Source of the DNA: RUG563 sp964549135
Lineage (GTDB): Bacteria > Bacillota > Clostridia > Christensenellales > Aristaeellaceae
NCBI GenBank assembly: GCA_964549135.1
Contig: CAZJUJ010000001.1
Location: 1 to 64,000 of the forward strand
Direction of reading: 5' to 3'
DNA: 64,000 bases
Part shown: piece by piece, positions 7,799 through 15,129 of the stretch
How the letters are laid out: the number at the start of each line of letters is the position of its first letter
Numbering within the stretch: the stretch's first letter is position 1
The notes under the pieces: generated by a model
Database searches by the model: none
Told to the model about the DNA's origin: nothing
Seen by the model: only the letters and a program-made list of their open reading frames with translations
Translations under genes and position numbers: made by a program

Positions 7799-8838
7799 TA
7801 TTTGACAGACCCCTCTCCAGATGCGGACTTGGCTTTTTTCTGATCCACATGATCAAAATATTTGGTAATCAGCACGCTCTGCACGCCCATGAACACATTG
7901 GAGGTGACCCAATAGACGGCAAAACCGGCGTTGGAGGTTAAGCAGAAGAAGACGGACAGGACGGGGAAAAACCATTTCATGAAATTGGCGGTGCCATTCT
8001 TCTGGCCGTTGGCGCTCACATCCTGATTCTGCTGGGGGGTGAGCTTGGTCTGCAGAATCTGGGTAATCCCGGCCAATACGGGCAAAATCAGCAGGCCGTT
8101 ATATTCCTTAAAGACGGTCAGCTTGAAGAGGAAGAAATTGACGTTTGTCCATCCCGGCACGGTCTGCACCGCCTCGGCGTAGACGTCAATCTGGCTCAGC
8201 GCCTGGGTAATAAAGGCAACGCTCTGCTTCATGGCCTCATCGGTGCTGAAATCCAGCACGGCATCGGGAACCAGAGCCAGGCCCTGGGCAATGGCCGCCA
8301 ATTGATCCTCGGAAAGCAGCGCATACGCCCGCTGCCATACATCCCGGGTGATCAGCCCCAGGCTGCTGGCATCCGGCGCAATGGAGGCAAAGGGAGAATC
8401 GGTCATCCAGATATTCTTGATCCAGAGGAAGCGATCCGCCGTCATGATGGCGTTTTCATCCCCGGCAAGGAAGCGGAAGGCCTGCAGCGCCAATTGCTCA
8501 TTGGCGATCTGGCGCATGGCGGAAAACATGGCGATCATCAGCGGCCAGGTCAGCAGCATGGGCAGGCAGCCGGACATGGGATTGTAATGCTCCTTGCGCA
8601 TAAGCTCGGCCTGCTTCTGCTGGAATTTCTGCTTGTCATTGCCGTATTTCTTCTGCAGCGCATTCAGCTTGGGCTGAATTTCGGTCATCTTGCGCATGCT
8701 CTTGCGGCTCTTGAAATCAAAGGGCAGGCAGACAAGACGCATCAGTATCGTAAAGATGATGATGGATACGCCGTGGTTATTGACGATTCCGGTGATGAAC
8801 TCCAGAACACTGGAGAGAAAGCTTACAATGGCGTTCAA
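7798..8838 (-). CDS. yidC: Membrane protein insertase YidC/Oxa1
   Basis: Inserts and folds proteins in the cytoplasmic membrane, with or without Sec. The 346-residue form is the short Gram-positive type without the large periplasmic domain. A first membrane segment near residues 5-28 is followed by the cytoplasmic hairpin (KSMRKMTEIQPKL, KQAELMRKEHYNPMSGCLPM) and further helices, ending in a short basic tail. The start is TTG at 8838, which overlaps the yidD TGA as TTGA and is preceded by AGGAGG; longer starts lie inside yidD. An extended segment of about 80 residues between the second and third helices (SQIDVYAEAV region) is somewhat larger than in Bacillus. Confidence 0.95.
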   Translation of the reverse strand: MNAIVSFLSSVLEFITGIVNNHGVSIIIFTILMRLVCLPFDFKSRKSMRKMTEIQPKLNALQKKYGNDKQKFQQKQAELMRKEHYNPMSGCLPMLLTWPLMIAMFSAMRQIANEQLALQAFRFLAGDENAIMTADRFLWIKNIWMTDSPFASIAPDASSLGLITRDVWQRAYALLSEDQLAAIAQGLALVPDAVLDFSTDEAMKQSVAFITQALSQIDVYAEAVQTVPGWTNVNFFLFKLTVFKEYNGLLILPVLAGITQILQTKLTPQQNQDVSANGQKNGTANFMKWFFPVLSVFFCLTSNAGFAVYWVTSNVFMGVQSVLITKYFDHVDQKKAKSASGEGSVK

Positions 8839-9086
8839 GGATTCTCGTCCCTCCTGATGATGGTACTGGGTGCTTCCGGAACGGGATCGTATCCGCTCTT
8901 TCCGGAAAAGGGATGACACCGCAAAATGCGCCTGATGGCCAGATAGCTGCCGTATCCCGGGCCGAAGCGCTCAATGGCCGTCATCGCATATTCGGAGCAT
9001 GTGGGGATGAAGCGGCAGCAGCCCGGCTTGTGCGGGCTGATCTGCCTGCGATAAAACCGGATCATCGCAAGCAAGAGCCGCTTCAT
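8835..9086 (-). CDS. yidD: Membrane protein insertion efficiency factor YidD
   Basis: Small membrane-associated protein that helps YidC-dependent insertion. All 83 residues fit the family: an N-terminal amphipathic helix (LLAMIRFYRRQISP), the Cys-rich core CCRFIPTCSEYA and the C-terminal GYDPVP. The start overlaps the rnpA stop as ATGA and the stop overlaps the yidC TTG start, so the three genes are tightly coupled. Confidence 0.96.
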   Translation of the reverse strand: MKRLLLAMIRFYRRQISPHKPGCCRFIPTCSEYAMTAIERFGPGYGSYLAIRRILRCHPFSGKSGYDPVPEAPSTIIRRDENP

Positions 9087-9421
9087 GGCTTTTCATCCTT
9101 GTAGAGCCCCTGCCTGCGCAGCAGATACTGCAGGGACGAAGACAGCCGGGAGAAATCGGCCTGAGCGGCGGCCTCCCGGGCGGTAACCACATAGAGCCCG
9201 CGCTTAAGCAGGGGCATCTGGGCGCGGAAGGCCTCCCGCAGCCTGCGTTTTACCTTATTTCTTGTAACCGCATTGCCGATTTTCTTGCTGACCGCAAAGC
9301 CAACCAGGAGCCTGGGCCCCCGGACGAAGCCAATTGCCATTTCCCGGCATGCCCCGCCCTTGCCCTTTTTGTAGACATAGCGGAATTGCCCGTTTTTTCT
9401 GAGGCGATACTGCTGTTCCAT
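9083..9421 (-). CDS. rnpA: Ribonuclease P protein component
   Basis: Protein cofactor of RNase P, which removes the 5' leader of pre-tRNA. The 112 residues are the normal length. The RNR signature is present as AVTRNKVKRRLREAFR, with the conserved Phe-rich N-terminal strand region (FRYVYKKGKGG). The start is an ATG with GGGAGGG just upstream; the longer upstream frame is not conserved and runs into the attenuator. It follows rpmH as in nearly all bacteria. Confidence 0.96.
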   Translation of the reverse strand: MEQQYRLRKNGQFRYVYKKGKGGACREMAIGFVRGPRLLVGFAVSKKIGNAVTRNKVKRRLREAFRAQMPLLKRGLYVVTAREAAAQADFSRLSSSLQYLLRRQGLYKDEKP

Positions 9422-9494
9422 GGGCCCTCCCAAAGGCAGAATCCGCGCATCCCCCGCCCGCAGGCGGAAAATGCCCGGTTTTCCTGCATACAGC

Positions 9495-9542
9495 AAAACC
9501 CGCCCCCTTGTTTTCATGCACGCTGGCAAGCGCAGGGGCGGG
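9495..9542 (-). terminator. rpmH-rnpA attenuator hairpin
   Basis: On the minus strand CCCGCCCC and GGGGCGGG (9535-9542 and 9499-9506) form a GC-only stem with a smaller internal hairpin, followed by TTTTGC. It can let much more rpmH than rnpA be made, which matches the protein demand. Confidence 0.75.
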
Positions 9543-9563
9543 CTAAGCCATGCAAGAGTGCGG

Positions 9564-9698
9564 TTAGACCGTCAGTTCCTTCCGGCCACGACGGCGGCGG
9601 GCGGCCAGCACGCGGCGACCATTCTTGGTGCTCATGCGGGCGCGGAAACCGTGAACCTTGTTGCGCTGGCGTTTCTTCGGCTGATAAGTGCGTTTCAT
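9564..9698 (-). CDS. rpmH: 50S ribosomal protein L34
   Basis: Ribosomal protein of the large subunit, 44 residues and extremely basic. The translation begins MKRTYQPKKRQRNKVHGF and continues with RARMSTKNGRRVLAARRR, the diagnostic L34 pattern. The ATG is at 9696-9698 with AAGGAGTTG upstream and the stop is TAA. It is too short for a routine reading-frame cutoff. It heads the rpmH-rnpA-yidD-yidC-jag unit behind a strong promoter. Confidence 0.98.
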   Translation of the reverse strand: MKRTYQPKKRQRNKVHGFRARMSTKNGRRVLAARRRRGRKELTV

Positions 9699-9785
9699 GA
9701 TGACAACAACTCCTTCTAAATTGCAAAATGCCTGATGGCATTATTTCGCGCATTGTGATAGAAAGCACCACAAGACAGCCATTAT

Positions 9786-9814
9786 AGTATAGCCGTCGGG
9801 GGGCTTTGTGTCAA
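9786..9814 (-). promoter_or_regulatory. Sigma-A promoter of rpmH unit
   Basis: On the minus strand TTGACA (9809-9814) and TATACT (9786-9791) are separated by 17 bp. A structured inverted repeat ending the upstream gene (arms 9817-9825 and 9856-9864) abuts the -35 box. Confidence 0.85.
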
Positions 9815-9864
9815 GTCATTTTCCGTTTTTTCTTGCAGATTTCTTTCAGAAATCCCGGAAAATG

Positions 9865-10524
9865 TCACGGATTGGCCGCAATTTCCTGGCGCAGCACCCG
9901 CAGATTATCCAGCTGCTGGGACAGACCGGCGTCCGCATGCTCCATCAGCTGCTCCACCGCGCCATGCACCCGATTGGAATAATCCTCGCATTCCCGGTGG
10001 GCGCTTTCCAGCATCTCCTGGGCCTCGGCCTGGGCACGGGCGATGATTTCGCTGTCGGATACCATCTGCTGGGCGCGGGCCTGGGCATCGGCCACCAGGG
10101 CGCTTGCCCGGGCCTGGGCATCGGCCAGCATGGCATTGGCCTGATCGGTGGCGGAGCGCAGGGTTTCCTGGGCCCGGGCCTGGGCGTCGGCTACCGTGGC
10201 CTCGGCCTGCTGCTTGGCGCTGTCCAGGGTGGCCTTGGCCTGGGCGTTGGCGCTGTCTACAGTCTTTTTTGCATTCTGATTGGCATCCCGGGTGGTTTCA
10301 TCGGCCAGCCGGTTGGATTCATCGATGATCTGCTGCTCCAGCGCCAATAGCTGCCGGGCCTGCTGCAGATCGGCGGGAATACTGTCCTCCAGCCGGCGCA
10401 GCAGCCCGCTTACCTCCTCCTTATCCACCATCAGCTTATTGGTCAGCGGAAAGGCCTTGGCATTGGAAATGATCAGGTTCAGCCGATCAATCAGTTCAAA
10501 GGTCATCAGCTTGGTTGCAGACAT
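9865..10524 (-). CDS. DivIVA/ATP-synthase-B-like coiled-coil protein
   Basis: No function is established. The 219-residue protein has a folded N-terminal part (about 1-60, ELIDRLNLIISNAKAFPL) and a long Ala/Gln/Glu-rich helix (about 65-190) built from imperfect repeats of the type ADAQARAQ and SANAQAKATL, a strong coiled-coil pattern like those of DivIVA or F-type ATP synthase b subunits. No membrane segment is seen, so it is probably cytoplasmic or peripheral. Proteins of this type lie next to coaD in Clostridia; here it starts 12 bp after coaD. A role in cell-shape or division scaffolding is a guess only. Confidence 0.7.
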   Translation of the reverse strand: MSATKLMTFELIDRLNLIISNAKAFPLTNKLMVDKEEVSGLLRRLEDSIPADLQQARQLLALEQQIIDESNRLADETTRDANQNAKKTVDSANAQAKATLDSAKQQAEATVADAQARAQETLRSATDQANAMLADAQARASALVADAQARAQQMVSDSEIIARAQAEAQEMLESAHRECEDYSNRVHGAVEQLMEHADAGLSQQLDNLRVLRQEIAANP

Positions 10525-10536
10525 GATTGCCCCTCC

Positions 10537-11037
10537 TCAAGAATTTGATTTTGATTTTTGAAACGCATTCAGAATATCCGGCAGTATCTCCTGCGGCACA
10601 TAGGCCGACAGATCCGCGCCAAAGGCGGCCAATTGCCGCACCATGCTGGCGCTGATCTCCCCGTGTTCCGGAGAGGCGGGCAGAAAAAGCGTTTCCAGCC
10701 CGGGATTCAGCTGCCGGTTAATCCGGGCCATCATGGTTTCGCTTTCCAGATCGGCCACGCCCCGCACGCCGCGGATCACCACATGGATATTTTCTTCCTT
10801 CGTCAATTGGGCCAGCAGCCCGCCGTAGGAAAGAATCCGCACGTTTTCGATGGCGGCGCAGGCCTTTTTCAGCATTTCCAGCCGCTTTTCCACCGGGAAG
10901 CAGCCCTGCTTATCGGGGTTATGCAAAACCCCCACCACCACCTGATCAAAGAGCCGGGACGCCCGGATGATCACATCCATATGCCCCCGGGTCACCGGAT
11001 CAAAGCTGCCCGGATAGAGGCAGATCCTCTCCCCCAT
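10537..11037 (-). CDS. coaD: Phosphopantetheine adenylyltransferase
   Basis: Penultimate step of coenzyme A synthesis: 4'-phosphopantetheine plus ATP gives dephospho-CoA. The 166 residues match the family. The nucleotidyltransferase motif appears as YPGSFDPVTRGHMDVI (T/HxGH) at residues 8-23, and the C-terminal ISASMVRQLA segment matches the ISSSxVR signature. Its ATG directly follows the rsmD TAA, so the two are translationally linked, the usual Firmicute pair. Confidence 0.97.
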   Translation of the reverse strand: MGERICLYPGSFDPVTRGHMDVIIRASRLFDQVVVGVLHNPDKQGCFPVEKRLEMLKKACAAIENVRILSYGGLLAQLTKEENIHVVIRGVRGVADLESETMMARINRQLNPGLETLFLPASPEHGEISASMVRQLAAFGADLSAYVPQEILPDILNAFQKSKSNS

Positions 11038-11595
11038 TTATTCTTCCTCCCCTGTGCGTCCAAAAAAGCTCAGCCCGGTAATGCCGTATTCCCTGCGGTT
11101 CATCAGCGTCAGCGTATCCGGCGGGGCAGGCGGGGTTTCCCGGGCATGCTCCACCACGATTACGCCCCCCGGGGCCAATATGCCCTCACGCTCCAGCCGG
11201 GCGCAGATGCCGCTCATATCCATTCGATAGGGCGGATCCAGAAAGATCAGATCAAACTGCGCGCCCTCGCGCTCCATCAGGGCAAGCGCCGCCGTATCCC
11301 CCATCCGCAGAAGCCGCGTTTTTTCCCCGCAGCCCAGCGCTTCTATATTTTCCGCGATGATCCTGCAGGCCCGGGCAGAGGCATCCGCCATAACGGCGCT
11401 TTGGGCCCCGCGGCTGATGGCCTCCAGGGAAAGCGCGCCGCTGCCAGCATACAGATCCAATACCCGCGCCCCGGGCAGACGGCGAAGCAGCATGCTGAAC
11501 ATGGCTTCCTTCACCCGATCCGCTGTTGGGCGGGTATCCATGCCCTCGGGGGCCTTCAGCCGCCGGGAGCGCATTTCACCAGCAATGATACGCAT
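11038..11595 (-). CDS. rsmD: 16S rRNA (guanine966-N2)-methyltransferase
   Basis: SAM-dependent methyltransferase acting on G966 of 16S rRNA during 30S assembly. The 185 residues show the N-terminal MRIIAGEMRSRRLKAPEG, the SAM loop DLYAGSGALSLEAISRGA and the catalytic LDPPY motif, in the expected order and spacing. It starts 3 bp after an uncharacterised membrane gene and is followed at once by coaD. Confidence 0.96.
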   Translation of the reverse strand: MRIIAGEMRSRRLKAPEGMDTRPTADRVKEAMFSMLLRRLPGARVLDLYAGSGALSLEAISRGAQSAVMADASARACRIIAENIEALGCGEKTRLLRMGDTAALALMEREGAQFDLIFLDPPYRMDMSGICARLEREGILAPGGVIVVEHARETPPAPPDTLTLMNRREYGITGLSFFGRTGEEE

Positions 11596-11598
11596 TGG

Positions 11599-12414
11599 TC
11601 AGATAATCTCGTTTTTCTTGGCCTGGGCCTGCCGCGCCCGCATGGCCTTCTTTTCCCGGCGCTGGCGGCGCTTGGTGCTGGTCTTGATATCGCCATGCAC
11701 CATGGCGCGGGAGCGGGGCCCGGTCAGATAGCCCAGCGGATAGCCAAAGAAGGGCAGGAGCGCCAGCAGCGGGCTCAGCCGATCCATCAGCAGCATCATA
11801 TCCGCCTGATCCGAGGTGGCAATATTGGCAAAGGGGAAAATCAGCACCCGGGCCGCCAGGCGAATCACATCGGCAAGGCCGATGCCGGCCTCCTGATTCA
11901 GGTAATAGGAAAGGGGGGCCATCACCTCGTCATGCCCCTCATAGGCGCTTACCCAGCTGGGCAGCGTCTGCAGGGAATAGACCTGCTTTTCAGCCATCAG
12001 CGCATGGGGAATGCAGATCACCAGCGCGGGGATGGCGCAGATCAGGAAAATATACCAGCCCTTCAGGGGATGATAGCAGCGCTCCGTATCCTTTGGGCTT
12101 ACGCTCTTTCCGCTCTGCTCCCGGCCATAGGCGATTTCGCCCAGCGCCGTTTCCGCTTCGCCCTGATGCGCGCCGTTGATATACAGAATCATGCCGCAGA
12201 CGATCACCAGAAGCAGATTGGCCCCAATGCGCAGCCACGCCTGATCAAACTGCAGCGAAGCGCCCAGAATCAGATAGAAAAATGCAAATACCAGATAATA
12301 CAGCATCAGCTTAAAGCCCTGCTTCCTTGCATAGGCATTGCGCCAGGTGCCCTGCTTGTAGGGCTTAAAAATCAATTCGCGCTTCTTTTTGTTTTTCTTT
12401 GCTTTTTCCTGCAT
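11599..12414 (-). CDS. Uncharacterised multi-pass membrane protein
   Basis: I do not recognise the family. The 271-residue protein has very basic ends (Lys-rich residues 1-20; RRQRREKKAMRARQAQAKK at the C-terminus) and about four to five hydrophobic segments, near residues 37-56, 60-82, 118-140, 180-198 and 210-230. The start chosen is the ATG preceded by AAAGGTG at 6 nt; a GTG three codons earlier is possible. It lies between alr and rsmD in one minus-strand run, which gives no functional clue. The strongly basic tails suggest contact with RNA, nucleoid or phospholipid heads, an inference only. Confidence 0.7.
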   Translation of the reverse strand: MQEKAKKNKKKRELIFKPYKQGTWRNAYARKQGFKLMLYYLVFAFFYLILGASLQFDQAWLRIGANLLLVIVCGMILYINGAHQGEAETALGEIAYGREQSGKSVSPKDTERCYHPLKGWYIFLICAIPALVICIPHALMAEKQVYSLQTLPSWVSAYEGHDEVMAPLSYYLNQEAGIGLADVIRLAARVLIFPFANIATSDQADMMLLMDRLSPLLALLPFFGYPLGYLTGPRSRAMVHGDIKTSTKRRQRREKKAMRARQAQAKKNEII

Positions 12415-12434
12415 GCTAATCACCTTTTACGCCT

Positions 12435-13544
12435 TTATTCGATATAGATTACCGGCACCCGGGCATTGGGCGAAAGCAGCATTTCATAGCTGATGGTGCC
12501 CGCCCAGGCGGCCAATTCCCCGGCGGAGATTTCCTCTCCGCCCTGCCTGCCAAGCAGCACGGCCTCCGTGCCCACGGCAGCATCCCCCTCTGAAAGCGCC
12601 GATACATCCGCCATCATCTGATCCATGCAGATTCGGCCCAGCACGGGGCAGCGCACCCCATGAATCAGCACCTGGGCCTTGCCGGAGAGCGCCCTGTGAT
12701 AGCCGTCCCCATAGCCCACAGACAGCGTGGCCACCCGCATCCGTTTTTCCGCCCGGAAGGTGCAGCCATAGCCGATGCAGTCCCCCGGCGCAATTTCCTT
12801 GACATGGACGATCTGGGTATGCCAGGAAAGCGCGGGCTCAAGGGGCGGCCCGCCATTTGCCGCAGGGCAGCCGTAGAGCGAAATGCCCTGGCGCACCATC
12901 TGATAGCGCGCCTCCGGATAGCGGATGGCGGCGGCGCTGGCAGCGGCATGGAAAAGAATATCCTGGGGCAGAAGACGGCGCATTTCCTCAAATGCGGCGA
13001 TCTGGCCCCGGGTATAATCCTCCGCTTCCCCGTCTGCATCGGCAAAATGGGTAAAGGCGCCGGTCAAATGCACATGGGGCGCCTTTTTTAGGGCGGAAAG
13101 CAGCCCCTGTAATTCCTCTGCGCTGCGCACGCCGATGCGGCCCATGCCGGTATCGCATTTGATATGCACCTGCGCTTCCATCCCCAGCCGTACCGCCGCA
13201 TTTTCCAGGTATTCCACCCGCCTGGCATCAAACACCGTCTGGGTCAGCCCATAGCGCACGCTGGCCTCCGCCCCCTGGGCATTGACCGCGCCCAGCACCA
13301 AAATCGGTGCTTCCACGCCGGAAAGGCGCAGCTTCTCCCCCTCTTCGGGCAGGGCCACGCCCAGCCAGTCCGCCCCGTTTGCCAGGGCCGTTTTCGCCGT
13401 TCTGACGATGCCATGGCCATAGGCATTGGCCTTTACCACCGCCATCATATGGGGCGTATCGCCGCACGCCCTGCGAAGCCTGGCGGTATTCCGGGCAATC
13501 GCCCGCAGATCCACCTGAATCCAGGTTCCCCGGTATTGCTCCAA
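12435..13544 (-). CDS. alr: Alanine racemase
   Basis: PLP enzyme interconverting L- and D-alanine for peptidoglycan. With a TTG start at 13544 (GGAGG 6 nt upstream) the product is 369 residues, the normal length. The PLP lysine is in VVKANAYGHG (Lys38), and KCDTGMGRIG, SVGYGDGYHRAL and GRICMDQMM are the other family signatures, covering the TIM barrel and C-terminal beta domain. The frame stays open upstream, but that extension is Arg/Gly-rich and unlike any racemase. Neighbouring ddl and the MurF-like gene use its product. A leader of about 160 nt separates it from the promoter at 13710. Confidence 0.97.
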   Translation of the reverse strand: MEQYRGTWIQVDLRAIARNTARLRRACGDTPHMMAVVKANAYGHGIVRTAKTALANGADWLGVALPEEGEKLRLSGVEAPILVLGAVNAQGAEASVRYGLTQTVFDARRVEYLENAAVRLGMEAQVHIKCDTGMGRIGVRSAEELQGLLSALKKAPHVHLTGAFTHFADADGEAEDYTRGQIAAFEEMRRLLPQDILFHAAASAAAIRYPEARYQMVRQGISLYGCPAANGGPPLEPALSWHTQIVHVKEIAPGDCIGYGCTFRAEKRMRVATLSVGYGDGYHRALSGKAQVLIHGVRCPVLGRICMDQMMADVSALSEGDAAVGTEAVLLGRQGGEEISAGELAAWAGTISYEMLLSPNARVPVIYIE

Positions 13545-13912
13545 GGAACGCCTCCTCACCGCCGCCCTTTCCTGAAAAGAAAAGCAGCTGCTGCACATTG
13601 CGGATTTTTTCCCGGCATCGGAAAAATCAGTCCCCCCGCCGAAGGAGCCGTTCGGAAATGCCGCCGGCCTTTCCGCGTGCATTTCCCGCCTGCTCCCGGC
13701 CATAGAACCATTATAGCACATTGTTTTCCGAATCGCCATGATTATTTTCTGCCGTACCCCCTCTTTTTTTGGGGTTTTTCCGCTGCGGCACGAAACCGAA
13801 GCCCTTTTCCCCTCCGGGCGGCACGGCATGCATCCATCCGAAAAAAGGACGCGGCCCGCCCGGAGCGCCTGTCGTGCGCCTGATGCATGGCCCCATCCCT
13901 TTTTCATTTTTA
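13545..13912. other. Gap between ddl and alr
   Basis: No gene is seen. The stretch holds the alr leader, the alr promoter, and a GC-rich dyad with 10-bp arms (CTCCGGGCGG at 13812-13821, complement at 13856-13865). A T6 tract lies within its loop on the minus strand, so this may be a weak ddl terminator. Confidence 0.5.
13710..13738 (-). promoter_or_regulatory. Extended -10 promoter of alr
   Basis: On the minus strand TGCTATAAT (TATAAT at 13710-13715 with an upstream TG) is a good extended -10 box. The -35 region is poor (TGGCGA with a 17-bp spacer). Confidence 0.6.
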
Positions 13913-15115
13913 TCAGAGCTTCATCTTCCCGCCCTTTTTTCCGCCCAGGGCTACGCCGGAGAGAATATCCGATTGGAAGGCATAGCTGTTGCGCTCCTTT
14001 TCCTGCTGGGCGCGCAGGGCGCAATCCACCATTTCATCAATCAATTCCGCATAGGGCAGGCCCGTTTCCGCCCAGAGATAATAGGCCAGCGAGCCGGGAA
14101 TGGTATTGATTTCGGTGATGTAATAGGCATCGCTGTGGCGATCCAGCATGTAATCAATGCGCACCACGCCCTTGCAGTCCATGGCATCAAAAATATCCAG
14201 GGATAATTGCTGCAATTCCCGGGTCAGTTCCTCGCCGATGGGCGCGGGAACGATGCGCTTGAGGCTGGCCATGCCCTTGCTGCCCGTGGAGCCCGCCAGA
14301 TATTTTTCCGAAAAATCCAGAAAGCCCGCCCCGGAATTGGGCATTTCCAGCACGGAGGCCTTCCGCTTTCCGTCAAAGCCCGCCACAGAGCAATTCACCT
14401 CAATGGGCTTATCCAGTCCCTTTTCCACCAGCACCCGCCGATCATAGGAAAAGGCCAATTCCAGCGCTTTTTTCAGTCCCTCCCGGTCATCCGCCCGGCT
14501 GACGCCGATGGAGGAGCCCAGGCAGGCGGGCTTGACAAACACCGGGTAGGGCAGCTCCTTTTCCACCCGCTCCAGGCACGCCGTCTGTTCCTTTTCCCAG
14601 TCGGCGCGGGTCAGGGCGCAGTCCGGCAGGATGGGAAAGCCGCAGCCCCGGAAAAAGCGCTTCATGGTGATTTTATCCATGCCCACGGCAGAGCCCGTAA
14701 TGCCGGTTGCGGCATAGGGAATATTGGCCATATCCAGTACGCCCTGGATCGCGCCGTCCTCGCCGTTAAGGCCATGCATCACGGGAATCACGCAGTCAAG
14801 CCTTGCCACCACCTTCTCCCTGCCGCCGCCAAAGAGGCCCTTGGCAGGCTCATAATGAATGAGCGCGCCGCTGCCCGCCGTCAGATCCAGATGCACGGGA
14901 AGAATATCCTTCCGGAAGGGATCAAAGGGCGTATAGGTTTTCATATCCAGTAGGGCTTCGCCGGTAAACCATTCGCCCTTCTGGCTGATATAGACGGGAT
15001 AGACATCGTATTTTTCCCGGTTGACATTGCGCATAAGCTGCACCGCGCTGATAATGGCCACCTCATGCTCGCAGGTACGGCTGCCATAAATCACACCCAG
15101 CTGAATCTTGCTCAT
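13913..15115 (-). CDS. ddl: D-alanine--D-alanine ligase
   Basis: ATP-grasp ligase joining two D-alanines for the peptidoglycan stem peptide. The 400 residues are longer than the usual 310-370. The N-terminal EHEVAIISA region, the ATP-grasp KPACLGSSIGVSR and the magnesium-binding EINTIPGSLAYYLW motif are clear. The PGSLAYYLW form of the last motif marks the Firmicute clade containing longer Ddl proteins. A Lys/Gly-rich tail (GGKKGGKMKL) ends the protein. The start has GGAGGAAAGGAAAA before it. It follows the MurF-like ligase by 14 bp and feeds it with D-Ala-D-Ala. A D-Ala-D-Lac or D-Ala-D-Ser specificity cannot be excluded. Confidence 0.93.
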   Translation of the reverse strand: MSKIQLGVIYGSRTCEHEVAIISAVQLMRNVNREKYDVYPVYISQKGEWFTGEALLDMKTYTPFDPFRKDILPVHLDLTAGSGALIHYEPAKGLFGGGREKVVARLDCVIPVMHGLNGEDGAIQGVLDMANIPYAATGITGSAVGMDKITMKRFFRGCGFPILPDCALTRADWEKEQTACLERVEKELPYPVFVKPACLGSSIGVSRADDREGLKKALELAFSYDRRVLVEKGLDKPIEVNCSVAGFDGKRKASVLEMPNSGAGFLDFSEKYLAGSTGSKGMASLKRIVPAPIGEELTRELQQLSLDIFDAMDCKGVVRIDYMLDRHSDAYYITEINTIPGSLAYYLWAETGLPYAELIDEMVDCALRAQQEKERNSYAFQSDILSGVALGGKKGGKMKL

Positions 15116-15129
15116 TTTTCCTTTCCTCC

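Noticed and set aside
9699..9864. Replication origin near rpmH
   Set aside because: No DnaA-box cluster, no AT-rich unwinding stretch and no dnaA gene; the gap is fully explained by the rpmH promoter and a hairpin.
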